A stretch of 64,000 bases of DNA from Rahnella rivi (GTDB taxonomy: Bacteria; Pseudomonadota; Gammaproteobacteria; Enterobacterales; Enterobacteriaceae). Of the stretch, positions 1-8,472 are shown piece by piece. The notes below the pieces were generated by a model. That model saw nothing but the letters and a program-made list of their open reading frames with translations, did not search any database and was not told where the DNA came from. How positions within the stretch are numbered: position 1 is the stretch's first letter; each line of letters begins with the position of its first letter. The stretch lies in contig NZ_JAFMOX010000065.1 of assembly GCF_019049655.1 (NCBI RefSeq), forward strand, positions 1-64,000. The letters run 5' to 3'. The position numbers and the translations under genes were made by a program.

Positions 1-94
1 GCCCTATCACCAGCGCTAAAACAACTGACGAAATCGCCAGTTCCAGTGTCACCAACGTGCCCTGGATGATTACCTGGGAATACCCATACAGCAT
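1..94 (-). CDS. hisQ: Histidine/basic amino acid ABC transporter permease HisQ (5' part only)
   Basis: Only the first 31 codons are in the window; the gene runs off the left edge. Reading from the ATG at 94, the product begins MLYGYSQVIIQGTLVTLELA, which matches the N-terminus of HisQ, one of the two membrane permeases of the HisJQMP uptake system. It forms the start of the first membrane segment. It follows hisJ on the same strand after 105 bases, the normal binding-protein-then-permease order. Permeases of the glutamine and arginine systems begin similarly, but the hisJ neighbour favours HisQ. Confidence 0.85.
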   Translation of the reverse strand, partial: MLYGYSQVIIQGTLVTLELAISSVVLALVIG

Positions 95-199
95 GGTTTT
101 TTCCTGTCTGAAAGGATCCCGGCGCGGCCAGAAAATGGCTCGCGTCAGAACCTCAGGGAGCAGCGCACCGCCCCCTGTGGCACATCACACAGCGCGCAA

Positions 200-982
200 T
201 TAGCCGCCGTATACGTCAAAGTCGAAGTATTTCTTCGCCAGCTTGTCGTAAGTACCGTCTTTACGCATGCTGTCAAACGCCTTGTTCAGCGCGGCTTTCA
301 GATCCGTATCGGTCTTACGCAGACCCATGCCGGTACCCACGCCGAAGAATTTATCGTCTTTAACAGACGGACCCGCGAACGCGTATTCTTTACCTGCAGA
401 CTGTTTCAGGAAGCCTTCGCTGCCCGCCACTTCGTCCTGGAACGCGGCATCAAGACGGCCTGAAGCCAGATCCGCATAAATCAGATCCTGGTTCTGGTAG
501 GCCACAACGTTGATGCCTTTTGGCTGCCACATGGCGTTGGCATAGGCTTCTTGGGTGGAACCCTGTAATACACCGACGTTTTTGCCTTTCAGCGCGTCCA
601 GTTCAGGCAGAACTTTAGAGCCTTTAGGCGCGATCAGACGGGCGTTGGCGGCGTACAATTTCTCAGTGAAATCAATTTCCTGCTGGCGTTTTTCAGTGAT
701 GGACAATGAGGAAATGATCGCATCAATTTTTTTGGCTTTCAGGGAAGGGATCAGTGCGTCGAAATCACTTTCGACATACGTGCATTTAATTGCAGCGCGT
801 TTACACATTTCATTAGCGAGATCGATATCAAAACCTACCAGCTTGCCGCTGGAATCCTTTGATTCAAATGGGGCATACGTCGGATCAGTACCGATATTAA
901 TTGCTTTAGGTGCGGCAGCGAACGCACTACCTGCGCTGGCTAAGACCAAAACCAGCGGAAGAACCTTGAACAACTTTTTCAT
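200..982 (-). CDS. hisJ: Periplasmic histidine/lysine/arginine/ornithine-binding protein
   Basis: 260 residues, the length of HisJ/ArgT. Residues 1-22 form a signal peptide (MKKLFKVLPLVLVL..., cleavage after AFA). The mature protein is a type II periplasmic binding protein: IGTDPTYAPFESKDSSGKLV near the N-terminus, SSLSITEKRQQEI in the middle, and the end KKYFDFDVYGG as in E. coli HisJ. It would capture cationic amino acids and hand them to HisQMP. Some central stretches (GSTQEAYAN, CTYVESDFDALIPS) are closer to ArgT, and only one binding protein precedes hisQ here. E. coli has both argT and hisJ, so this single gene may serve both roles. It is likely controlled by the sigma-54/NtrC elements upstream. 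Confidence 0.9.
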   Translation of the reverse strand: MKKLFKVLPLVLVLASAGSAFAAAPKAINIGTDPTYAPFESKDSSGKLVGFDIDLANEMCKRAAIKCTYVESDFDALIPSLKAKKIDAIISSLSITEKRQQEIDFTEKLYAANARLIAPKGSKVLPELDALKGKNVGVLQGSTQEAYANAMWQPKGINVVAYQNQDLIYADLASGRLDAAFQDEVAGSEGFLKQSAGKEYAFAGPSVKDDKFFGVGTGMGLRKTDTDLKAALNKAFDSMRKDGTYDKLAKKYFDFDVYGG

Positions 983-1089
983 ACATTAGCCTCAGTGATT
1001 ATTCATCTGTTGTGGTTGCGTGTGCGTGAATGAACGTCTTTTTATAGTTTGCTGAACGATGCAAATGGCTTTTTTGCCAGATTCTCTCA

Positions 1090-1105
1090 TGCACGTTTCG
1101 TGCCG
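1090..1105 (-). promoter_or_regulatory. Sigma-54 (RpoN) promoter for hisJ
   Basis: On the minus strand the bases read CGGCACGAAACGTGCA, against the sigma-54 consensus TGGCACG-N4-TTGCA. The invariant GG and GC lie exactly 12 bases apart. Transcription would start near 1078, leaving a leader of about 95 bases before the hisJ ATG. The enteric argT promoter is known to be sigma-54/NtrC dependent under nitrogen limitation, which supports the call. Confidence 0.75.
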
Positions 1106-1214
1106 TTTCTTAGCGAGGGCAATTTCCCCGTTAAGAGAGTGAAAACCGGTCAAAAAATCATCAGGAATATGAAAGTATTCAGAGGTCTGAGGAAAGGATA
1201 GCGTAAGCGCCCGT

Positions 1215-1265
1215 TAACAATGCACCAGAATGAATCAAATTGTGATCAGCGTTGGTGCATTGTTA
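1215..1265. promoter_or_regulatory. Paired NtrC-type enhancer half-sites upstream of hisJ
   Basis: A perfect 13-base inverted repeat, TAACAATGCACCA at 1215-1227 and TGGTGCATTGTTA at 1253-1265, flanks a 25-base spacer. TGCACCA/TGGTGCA is the NtrC (GlnG) half-site. The arms lie about 110-175 bases upstream of the sigma-54 promoter, a normal enhancer distance. The 25-base spacer and missing T-run argue against a terminator. Binding by NtrC is inferred. Confidence 0.6.
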
Positions 1266-1305
1266 GTGAAATGCTAGAAATAAGTGCGTAGAGGGGGGAG
1301 AAAAC

Positions 1306-1878
1306 TCAGTGGCTGCCCTGCCATCGAACAAACAGGTCTTCCGGCAGCTCAATATCGAACTGATCGATGACGCGGTTAACGGTCTGATCGATGATATCTT
1401 CCACCGACGCAGGGCGATGATAGAACGCCGGAACCGGCGGCATGATGATGGCTCCGAGCTCAGCGGCCTGAGTCATCAGGCGCAGGTGGCCAAGATGCAG
1501 CGGCGTTTCGCGGACACAGAGCACCAGACGGCGGCTTTCTTTAAGCACCACGTCTGCCGCGCGGGTCAGTAATCCGTCGGTATAGCTGTTAACAATGCCG
1601 GACAAGGTTTTGATCGAACAGGGTAAAATCACCATTCCGGCGGTTTTAAAGGATCCGGAAGAAATACTGGCGGCGATATCGCGGGAATCATGAACCACAT
1701 CGGCCATGGCCTGCACGTCGCGCAGCGTCAGATCGGTTTCCAGAGTCAGCGTCTGCCGTGCGGCATTACTCATCACCAGATGGGTTTCGACATCCGGTAC
1801 GCTTTTTAACACCTGCAACAGCCGGACACCGTAAATTGCGCCGCTGGCGCCTGAAATACCGACAATAAGTCGTTTCAT
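1306..1878 (-). CDS. ubiX: Flavin prenyltransferase UbiX
   Basis: 190 residues starting MKRLIVGISGASGAIYGVRL. UbiX joins a dimethylallyl group to reduced FMN, making the prenylated flavin that the decarboxylase UbiD needs in ubiquinone synthesis. The GISGASGAIYG flavin-binding loop is at residues 6-17. The C-terminal part carries the conserved PPVPAFYHRP segment. A longer upstream frame exists, but the ATG at 1878 matches the family length (189 in E. coli) and has AAGG about 8-11 bases upstream. It follows purF after a terminator, as in E. coli. Confidence 0.93.
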   Translation of the reverse strand: MKRLIVGISGASGAIYGVRLLQVLKSVPDVETHLVMSNAARQTLTLETDLTLRDVQAMADVVHDSRDIAASISSGSFKTAGMVILPCSIKTLSGIVNSYTDGLLTRAADVVLKESRRLVLCVRETPLHLGHLRLMTQAAELGAIIMPPVPAFYHRPASVEDIIDQTVNRVIDQFDIELPEDLFVRWQGSH

Positions 1879-1937
1879 GAACACTGCCTTAGAAGAATGA
1901 ACCCGGACGGTGCTAATACTGACATACATTCAGGCAT

Positions 1938-1980
1938 AAAAAAACGCGCCCGACCTGTGTGTTCACAGGAGGGGCGCGCT
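1938..1980 (-). terminator. Rho-independent terminator after purF
   Basis: On the minus strand a GC-rich stem (arms GCGCGCCCC and GGGCGCGT, plus inner CCTGTG/CACAGG) is followed by a run of T. It lies between the purF stop and the ubiX start. Confidence 0.8.
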
Positions 1981-2005
1981 TTGTATCATGTCAGCAACGC
2001 GCTTA

Positions 2006-3523
2006 TCAGCCTTCGTTGTGCATCTCGAGGTTTTCAGCTTCCTGCTGACCACGTAACGCCTGAGCGTCGTCGTTGCGCAGGGCTTCGAGGTATTCCAGGT
2101 AATTCTGGTCAACATCTTTCGTGACGTAAATACCGTCGAATACTGAACACTCAAATTTCTCGATATCGCTGTTGTCTTCTTTCACTGCGGCGATCAAATC
2201 GCTCAGGTCCTGGAAGATCAACGCATCGGCACCGATGATTTGGTTGATTTCGCTGACTTCACGGCCATGCGCAATCAGTTCGTTAGCACTTGGCATATCG
2301 ATGCCGTAGACGTTCGGGAAACGAATTTCCGGTGCCGCTGAAGCCAGATACACACGTCTCGCCCCCGCTTCACGCGCCATCTCAACGATTTGCTGGGACG
2401 TGGTGCCGCGCACGATGGAGTCATCCACCAGCAACACGTTCTTATCACGAAACTCAGCGCGGTTAGCATTGAGTTTGCGACGCACAGATTTACGACGTTC
2501 CTGCTGACCCGGCATGATAAATGTACGGCCAACATAACGGTTTTTCACAAAACCCTGACGGTACGGTTTATCCAGGATACGCGCGATTTCCAGCGCGATA
2601 TCACACGAGGTTTCCGGGATAGGGATCACCACGTCGATATCCAGATCTTCCCATTCACGGGCAATCTTCGCGCCCAGCTTTTCACCCATACGAACACGGG
2701 CGCTGTAGACGGAAATTTTGTCGATAAACGAGTCAGGACGTGCGAAATAGACGTACTCGAACAGGCACGGATTGTACTGCGGATTCTCAGCACACATGCG
2801 GGTGAACAGCTGGCCTTTTTCGGTGATGTACACCGCTTCGCCCGGCGCCACATCACGCAGGAACTCAAAGCCCAGTGTATCTAACGCCACGCTCTCAGAC
2901 GCCACCATGTACTCATTGCGGCCATCTTCCAGCGTACGTTTGCCGATCACCAGCGGGCGGATGCCGTGCGGGTCACGGAAGGCCAACATGCCGTGGCCGA
3001 TGATCATCGCCACGCAGGCATAAGCACCACGGATTTTCAGGTTCACCGCCGATACTGCGGCGAAAATGTTGTCAGCTTCGAGCGGATAATGCTGGAAACG
3101 ATCCAGCTCGCTGGCCAGGATATTCAGCAGGACTTCAGAATCAGAAGTCGTGTTGACATGGCGACGCTGGCCTTCGAACAGATTGCTTCTCAGTTCATGG
3201 GCATTGGTCAGGTTACCGTTATGGGCCAGGGTGATGCCGAACGGAGAGTTGACGTAAAAAGGTTGAGCTTCTGAAGCGCTGGAACTGCCAGCCGTTGGGT
3301 AGCGAACATGGCCGATGCCCATGTTGCCTTGCAAGCGTTGCATATGGCGGGCTTCGAAAACATCCTTCACCAGGCCATTCGCTTTCCGTAAACGGAAGTT
3401 ATTATTGGCATCAATGGTGACGATGCCTGCGGCATCCTGCCCACGGTGTTGTAACACCGTTAACGCGTCATAAATCGACTGGTTTACCGGCATGAAACCG
3501 GCGATACCGACAATACCGCACAT
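2006..3523 (-). CDS. purF: Amidophosphoribosyltransferase PurF
   Basis: 505 residues, identical to the E. coli length. PurF catalyses the first committed step of purine synthesis: PRPP plus glutamine gives phosphoribosylamine. The N-terminus MCGIVGIAGF leaves the catalytic Cys2 of a class II glutamine amidotransferase after Met removal. The C-terminal half holds the PRPP-binding motif VLLVDDSIVRGTTS near residue 370. It lies 30 bases downstream of cvpA, forming the cvpA-purF operon under the PurR box at 4115-4130. Confidence 0.97.
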   Translation of the reverse strand: MCGIVGIAGFMPVNQSIYDALTVLQHRGQDAAGIVTIDANNNFRLRKANGLVKDVFEARHMQRLQGNMGIGHVRYPTAGSSSASEAQPFYVNSPFGITLAHNGNLTNAHELRSNLFEGQRRHVNTTSDSEVLLNILASELDRFQHYPLEADNIFAAVSAVNLKIRGAYACVAMIIGHGMLAFRDPHGIRPLVIGKRTLEDGRNEYMVASESVALDTLGFEFLRDVAPGEAVYITEKGQLFTRMCAENPQYNPCLFEYVYFARPDSFIDKISVYSARVRMGEKLGAKIAREWEDLDIDVVIPIPETSCDIALEIARILDKPYRQGFVKNRYVGRTFIMPGQQERRKSVRRKLNANRAEFRDKNVLLVDDSIVRGTTSQQIVEMAREAGARRVYLASAAPEIRFPNVYGIDMPSANELIAHGREVSEINQIIGADALIFQDLSDLIAAVKEDNSDIEKFECSVFDGIYVTKDVDQNYLEYLEALRNDDAQALRGQQEAENLEMHNEG

Positions 3524-3553
3524 GTTGTCTTTTCCTCTTCAGCGCTGCCAAAA

Positions 3554-4045
3554 CTAAAGATGTTTTGGCAAGAAACTCGACGTGCTCTGCAGGTAGTCAA
3601 AGAACCACCTGATGATATAACTGAACTGTGGGATCAACTGGGATTGCTTCCAGTCTTCACTTTGTGAGAAGCCGGTAAAAGTATCCAGGAAGAACAGCAT
3701 CGCGGAGACAATCAACACCCCGCGCAGCGCGCCGAAGCACACACCTAACACCCTGTCTGTGCCGGACAATCCGGTTCTTTCCACCAGCGAACCAATCACA
3801 TAGTTGACAATTGCACCTACGATCAACGTCGCGATGAACAAGATGGCAATTGCGATCCCGTTTCGAACTAACTCATCTTCGAAACGCGTGAAGTAGATGG
3901 CGAGGTAAGGGTAATAATGACTGGCAACGAAGAAGGCGCAAGCCCAGGTTACCAGTGATAAAGCCTCACGAACAAAGCCACGAATCAAACTGACTAATGC
4001 AGAAAATCCGATAACCGCAATGATGACGTAATCAATCCAGACCAT
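3554..4045 (-). CDS. cvpA: Colicin V production protein homologue CvpA
   Basis: 163 residues, an inner-membrane protein with four hydrophobic segments, starting MVWIDYVIIAVIGFSALVSL. It is required for colicin V production in E. coli, and its exact cellular role is not settled. It is the first gene of the purine-regulated cvpA-purF operon, with a PurR operator about 70 bases upstream of its start. Confidence 0.93.
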   Translation of the reverse strand: MVWIDYVIIAVIGFSALVSLIRGFVREALSLVTWACAFFVASHYYPYLAIYFTRFEDELVRNGIAIAILFIATLIVGAIVNYVIGSLVERTGLSGTDRVLGVCFGALRGVLIVSAMLFFLDTFTGFSQSEDWKQSQLIPQFSYIIRWFFDYLQSTSSFLPKHL

Positions 4046-4114
4046 TAACTATTCCAGTGTCTAATCCAGTCACGTCTACCCCGGCATCCAAATCGCTGCG
4101 AATTCTAACAGAAA

Positions 4115-4130
4115 AAGAAAACGTTTGCGT
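4115..4130 (-). promoter_or_regulatory. PurR operator upstream of cvpA-purF
   Basis: The minus strand reads ACGCAAACGTTTTCTT, an essentially perfect PurR box (consensus ACGCAAACGTTTTCNT). It sits 70-85 bases upstream of the cvpA start, where the E. coli operator lies. Purine repression of cvpA-purF follows from known biology. Confidence 0.92.
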
Positions 4131-4226
4131 AGGGGAAATCTGCCGGTCAGACAAATTAATAATAGCGATTAAAAAAACCTCAATCGCAGCATAACCCTAT
4201 AAAAACCCAACCTGAGGATCTTATAG

Positions 4227-4253
4227 AAAAAGGGCACAAATCGCTTGTGCCCT
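4227..4253 (-). terminator. Rho-independent terminator after dedD
   Basis: The minus strand has GGGCACAAgcgaTTTGTGCCC followed by TTTTT. It lies 57 bases downstream of the dedD stop and separates the folC-dedD unit from the cvpA promoter. Confidence 0.88.
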
Positions 4254-4309
4254 CCCTGGTATTTTTTATGTTTTATCAGTTCCCTCCCCGGCAAAGGGGA
4301 GGAGTCACG

Positions 4310-5107
4310 TCAGTGTGCAGAGTAAGCCCTAACCTGGCCGCCTAATCCGCTGAGCTGTTGCAACTGCGGCAACGAGGCTTCGAGTTTCTGCCTGGAGGCA
4401 TCCGGCCCGACGTAGAGGCGCGTTATCTGCCCCTGTACCGGCGTTGACGGAACCGTGTAGGCACGGAAACCGGAGAGTCGCAGATTCGCCACGATCTCAT
4501 TGGCTTTGGCCGCATTTTTCAACGCCCCCAGCTGCACAACATACGACTGCCCCGCTGGCGCTTTTTCTTCCTGCGCCGGCTTCGGCTGTTCTGCGGCTTT
4601 CGGTTGCTCTGCCGGTTTAGGCTGTTCAACCGGTTTCTGTTTGACGACAGGCGGTGCTTCGACCATCGGTTTAGGCTCGATCGTCTTAGGCTTCTGAACC
4701 ACTGGCTTTTGCTCAACCGGTTTCTGCTTCGCAGGTTCGGTACGCGTTGGTTGCACCGTTTTTTTCTGCTCTGGCAGCGTCGTTGCCGGTGGCGTCTCTA
4801 CCGTGGTATTCCCCGGTGCCACCGCGCCACGATTGGCCGCCGTGGTGTTGGTCGCGGAATTGTCAGATTCCGGTGCGCCATGCATCGACTGATCTGCGCC
4901 TTCAGGCGCCTGAGCAGGCAGCGACTGCGTCACCGGCGGTACCGAATCCTGCTCCTCGACATCACCCGCTTTTGGCACCAATGGGATCGACGCAAATTCG
5001 TCTTCGTAATGTTTTTTCTTGCCGTCGAGTAATCCGGGCAAAATGATGACGCCCAGCGCCACCAGAATGACCGTACCGACCAGGCGATTTTGAAACTTAC
5101 TTGCCAC
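4310..5107 (-). CDS. dedD: Cell division protein DedD (SPOR domain)
   Basis: 265 residues, against about 220 in E. coli. There is one N-terminal membrane segment (residues 9-26, VGTVILVALGVIILPGLL), then a long periplasmic linker and a C-terminal SPOR domain (about residues 185-262, starting SYVVQLGALKNAAKANEIV). SPOR domains bind denuded septal peptidoglycan, placing DedD at the division ring. The extra length is all in the linker, a Pro/Lys/Glu/Gln repeat built from units such as KPVEQPKPAEQPK. The gene overlaps the end of folC by 11 bases. Confidence 0.93.
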   Translation of the reverse strand: MASKFQNRLVGTVILVALGVIILPGLLDGKKKHYEDEFASIPLVPKAGDVEEQDSVPPVTQSLPAQAPEGADQSMHGAPESDNSATNTTAANRGAVAPGNTTVETPPATTLPEQKKTVQPTRTEPAKQKPVEQKPVVQKPKTIEPKPMVEAPPVVKQKPVEQPKPAEQPKAAEQPKPAQEEKAPAGQSYVVQLGALKNAAKANEIVANLRLSGFRAYTVPSTPVQGQITRLYVGPDASRQKLEASLPQLQQLSGLGGQVRAYSAH

Positions 5108-6383
5108 TGGTTTTCCCCGTATCTAAAGCATCCATTACGTGAGCGACGGTATGAAACGAACCGCAGACGATCACAATATCCTGAGGAGCCGCCTCCTGCA
5201 TGGCCTGCTTCCAGGCTGACTCCACATCCGCAAACTGACGCGCCGCGGGCAGATGCGCCGTCAGTTCTTCAGCGCTGGCACCGCGCGGGCCTTCAAGCGG
5301 CGCGCAATACCATTCATCCACCTGCGGGGACAGACACGCCAGCGTACCGGCAATATCTTTATCTGACAACATGCCGACGACGGCCCGTACTTTCCCGCCA
5401 TGGCGTGGCTGTTCAGCCAAACGCCCGGCCAGATAGGCAGCAGCGTGAGGGTTATGCGCCACGTCGAGGATCAGGCGCGGTGATTCGCTCACGGTCTGGA
5501 ATCGTCCCGGCAGCGCCGCACGCGTCAGACCACTGCGCAACGCCTCAGCCGGGATCTCCAGCGGCGAATAATGCAGGGCTGCCAGTGCCGTCGCCGCGTT
5601 GGCTAAGGGAACGTTTGGCAACGGCAAAGCCTCCAGAACAGTGGTTTCCGCCCCTTCCTGCAACGCCGCCCAGCGCCAGCTGTCAGAACCGGCGGTAAAA
5701 TGCCACTGGCTGTCACGACGGCAGAGATCGGCATTTTTTTCCTGCGCCACATCCGCAATCGACTGTGGCATATCCGGCTCACCGACCACCGCCGGTTTAC
5801 CCGAACGGAAAATACCGGCCTTTTCGCGGCCAATGCTTTCGCGGTCTGACCCCAGCCAGTCCGTGTGATCCAGCGCGATGCTGGTCACCACGGCAACCGA
5901 GGCATCAACAATATTGGTGGCATCCAGACGACCGCCCAGCCCGACTTCGAGGATCACCACATCCAGCTTAGCCTGCTTAAACAGCTGCAAAGCAGATAAA
6001 GTGCCGTACTCGAAATAGGTCAGAGAGATATCGCCACGCCCGGCTTCCAGCTGTGCGAAAGAGGCGCAGTGTGCCGCTTCGGGCAACTCGTCGCCCTGAA
6101 TACGCACGCGCTCGGTGTATCGCACCAGATGAGGAGAACTGTAAACGCCGACACGGTAACCCGCCGCCATCAGAATCGATTCCAGTGTGGCGCAGGTGGT
6201 GCCTTTGCCATTGGTACCGGCCACGGTAAAGACCAGCGGCGCAGGTGTCAGTAAATCGAGTTTGGTGGCGACTGCGCTGACGCGGCTAAGGCCGAGTTCA
6301 ATCGCCTGAGAATGGAGATGTTCGAGATAATAAAGCCACGTGGCCAAAGGCGACGTGGCTTGAGGGATAAGTTGATTTTGCAT
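5097..6383 (-). CDS. folC: Bifunctional folylpolyglutamate/dihydrofolate synthase FolC
   Basis: 428 residues (E. coli 422). FolC adds glutamate to dihydropteroate and then extends the tetrahydrofolate polyglutamate tail, using ATP. The P-loop GTNGKGTTC lies at residues 56-64 and the Mur-ligase-type central domain carries DHTDWLG. The C-terminal domain contains LDVAHNPHA, with the conserved DxAHNP motif. Translation is probably coupled to dedD through the 11-base overlap. Confidence 0.95.
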   Translation of the reverse strand: MQNQLIPQATSPLATWLYYLEHLHSQAIELGLSRVSAVATKLDLLTPAPLVFTVAGTNGKGTTCATLESILMAAGYRVGVYSSPHLVRYTERVRIQGDELPEAAHCASFAQLEAGRGDISLTYFEYGTLSALQLFKQAKLDVVILEVGLGGRLDATNIVDASVAVVTSIALDHTDWLGSDRESIGREKAGIFRSGKPAVVGEPDMPQSIADVAQEKNADLCRRDSQWHFTAGSDSWRWAALQEGAETTVLEALPLPNVPLANAATALAALHYSPLEIPAEALRSGLTRAALPGRFQTVSESPRLILDVAHNPHAAAYLAGRLAEQPRHGGKVRAVVGMLSDKDIAGTLACLSPQVDEWYCAPLEGPRGASAEELTAHLPAARQFADVESAWKQAMQEAAPQDIVIVCGSFHTVAHVMDALDTGKTSGK

Positions 6384-6588
6384 GAGCCCCGTTCAACCTG
6401 CATTAGGTTCACTTCGACACTACATCACCAGACTGTGACAGCAGGCAATGCCCTCTTTTTCAGATACTGCTGAAAGAGTAAAAGCACGGCCTGCCAGTCC
6501 TGAGCGATAACAGCTTGACGGCGACAGCTTGGGCGGCACAACGATGAGTGGCCGCCCTGAACAACTGACCGGCTTTTACTCTGATCGA

Positions 6589-7506
6589 TCAGGCATCCTG
6601 ATGATTGTCAGCGGCAGAACCGTTGACCGCTGCCGGCACCTCAGCCACACGTGGCTCAGGTTGTCCGGTGAGCTTCGCCAGAACGCTGCCCAACTTGGCA
6701 CGCAGATCCGGGCGACGGACGATCATATCGATCGCGCCTTTCTCAATCAGGAATTCACTGCGCTGGAAACCAGCAGGCAGTTTTTCACGTACGGTCTGCT
6801 CGATAACGCGCGGGCCGGCAAAACCAATCAGGGCTTTTGGCTCAGCCACGTTGATATCACCCAGCATCGCCAGGCTGGCAGAAACGCCGCCCATGGTCGG
6901 GTCAGTCAGCACAGAAATATACGGCAAGCCGCGTTCCTGCAATTTCGCCAACGCCGCACTGGTTTTCGCCATCTGCATCAGCGACATCAGCGCTTCTTGC
7001 ATACGTGCGCCGCCACTGGCTGAGAAACACACCAGCGGGCAGTTATCTTCCATGGCCTGTTCAACGGCACGGACGAAACGAGCCCCGACCACTGACGCCA
7101 TGGAACCGCCCATGAACGCAAACTCAAACGACGCCACCACGATCGGCATACCAAACAGCGTGCCTTTCATAACAACCATCGCGTCTTTTTCGTTGGTTTC
7201 TTTTTGTGCAGCAACCAGACGATCTTTGTATTTTTTGGAATCTTTAAACTTCAGAACATCTTTAGGCTCAAGCTCGCTACCTAATTCAACCTCACTGCCC
7301 TCGTCCATGAAAGTGGACAGACGCATACGCGCAGACATACGCATATGGTGGTCGCACTTAGGGCAAACCATGAGGTTGCGCTCGAGCTCGGCGCGGTAAA
7401 GTACCTGTCCGCAGCTGTCACATTTAGTCCAGACGCCCTCAGGAATGCTTGCCTTACGGGTTTGCGAGTCAGTGCTCTTACTAAGAATTCGTTCAATCCA
7501 GCTCAT
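6589..7506 (-). CDS. accD: Acetyl-CoA carboxylase carboxyltransferase subunit beta
   Basis: 305 residues (E. coli 304), starting MSWIERILSKS at the ATG at 7506. A frame-extending upstream start is unlikely given the family N-terminus. A four-cysteine zinc ribbon (CDSCG and CPKCD) occupies residues 27-50. The rest is a crotonase-fold carboxyltransferase domain with SASGGARMQEAL. With AccA it transfers carboxyl from biotin to acetyl-CoA, making malonyl-CoA. The 205 bases between accD and folC hold only a weak GGGCGGC/GCCGCCC inverted repeat near 6531-6556. Confidence 0.96.
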   Translation of the reverse strand: MSWIERILSKSTDSQTRKASIPEGVWTKCDSCGQVLYRAELERNLMVCPKCDHHMRMSARMRLSTFMDEGSEVELGSELEPKDVLKFKDSKKYKDRLVAAQKETNEKDAMVVMKGTLFGMPIVVASFEFAFMGGSMASVVGARFVRAVEQAMEDNCPLVCFSASGGARMQEALMSLMQMAKTSAALAKLQERGLPYISVLTDPTMGGVSASLAMLGDINVAEPKALIGFAGPRVIEQTVREKLPAGFQRSEFLIEKGAIDMIVRRPDLRAKLGSVLAKLTGQPEPRVAEVPAAVNGSAADNHQDA

Positions 7507-7768
7507 CGATAACCTTTCTGTTTGAACCCGGCCAAAGCCAGTCCGCTGTTCATGCAGTAACAAGTCCCCTGAAACCTACCCAAAAATGTCTGTGTCCGGC
7601 GTGATAAAAAACCTCACACGCCGCATCACAGAAGGGTTGTTCGCAGGAACAGACCATAAATTGTCGCTCATTAAACCATAACAGCCAGAGACTGTGGATA
7701 AAAAACTGGTGAGTCTGCGGGTTTAATGACCGTCAATATCCTGTTAATTGATAAAAATTGTCACGGGA

Positions 7769-8437
7769 TCACCCCTGATGACGTTTCTCTTTCGCCGCTG
7801 CGCGTTTGTGCCGCCAGATTTCAATCACACCCGGCAGGATGGAAACCACAATGATGCCGACGATCAGTAATTTCAGATTTTCCTGAACAATCGGAAGATC
7901 GCCGAAAAGGTATCCAGCATAGGTAAACAGCAGCACCCAAACTAACGCACCAATCACGTTATACGCAGCGAAATGACGATAAGACATATGCCCCATGCCC
8001 GCGACAAACGGCGCAAATGTCCGGACGATCGGCACGAAGCGCGCCAGAATAATCGTTTTGCCGCCATGTTTCTCGTAAAACTTATGCGTCTTGTCCAAAT
8101 AACTGCGACGGAAAATCTTCGAATCCGGGTTACTGAACAGACGCTCACCGAACACCCGCCCGATCGTATAGTTCACCGCATCGCCCACAATGGCAGCAAT
8201 CGCCATCAGGAACACCATCAGATGGACGTTAAGGTCATTGCCCGGCAACGCGGCAAGCGCACCTGCGACAAACAGTAATGAATCGCCCGGCAGGAAAGGT
8301 GTCACCACCAGGCCGGTTTCACAGAACAGGATCAGGAACAAAATCCCGTACACCCAGGCGCCATACTGCGCGACCAGCTCCGCTAAATGCACATCAATAT
8401 GTAGAATAAAATCGATCACAAACTGAATGAAACCCAT
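7769..8437 (-). CDS. dedA: DedA family inner-membrane protein
   Basis: 222 residues (E. coli 219). It is a polytopic protein of the DedA/VTT superfamily, which includes undecaprenyl-phosphate and phospholipid flippases and supports membrane potential and envelope integrity. The family segments FLPGDSLLFVAGALAALPG and the arginine-bearing LARFVPIVRTFAPFVAGM are present. The C-terminal tail is basic and cytoplasmic (HKRAAAKEKRHQG). It lies 35 bases downstream of truA, the E. coli order. Confidence 0.93.
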   Translation of the reverse strand: MGFIQFVIDFILHIDVHLAELVAQYGAWVYGILFLILFCETGLVVTPFLPGDSLLFVAGALAALPGNDLNVHLMVFLMAIAAIVGDAVNYTIGRVFGERLFSNPDSKIFRRSYLDKTHKFYEKHGGKTIILARFVPIVRTFAPFVAGMGHMSYRHFAAYNVIGALVWVLLFTYAGYLFGDLPIVQENLKLLIVGIIVVSILPGVIEIWRHKRAAAKEKRHQG

Positions 8438-8472
8438 TTGATTTCCGTCCTTTTTTACACCATCAATGGTTC

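Noticed and set aside
1215..1265. Terminator after ubiX
   Set aside because: ubiX ends at 1306 and could be followed by this repeat, but the 25-base spacer, lack of a T-run and exact NtrC half-sites favour an enhancer.
4540..4760. Repeated units in dedD that might look like a CRISPR or tandem array
   Set aside because: They are in-frame codons for the Pro/Lys/Glu-rich linker, irregular in length and without spacers. No CRISPR array was seen in the window.
6531..6556. GGGCGGC/GCCGCCC inverted repeat between accD and folC
   Set aside because: Loop of about 12 bases and no T-run; too weak to call a terminator.
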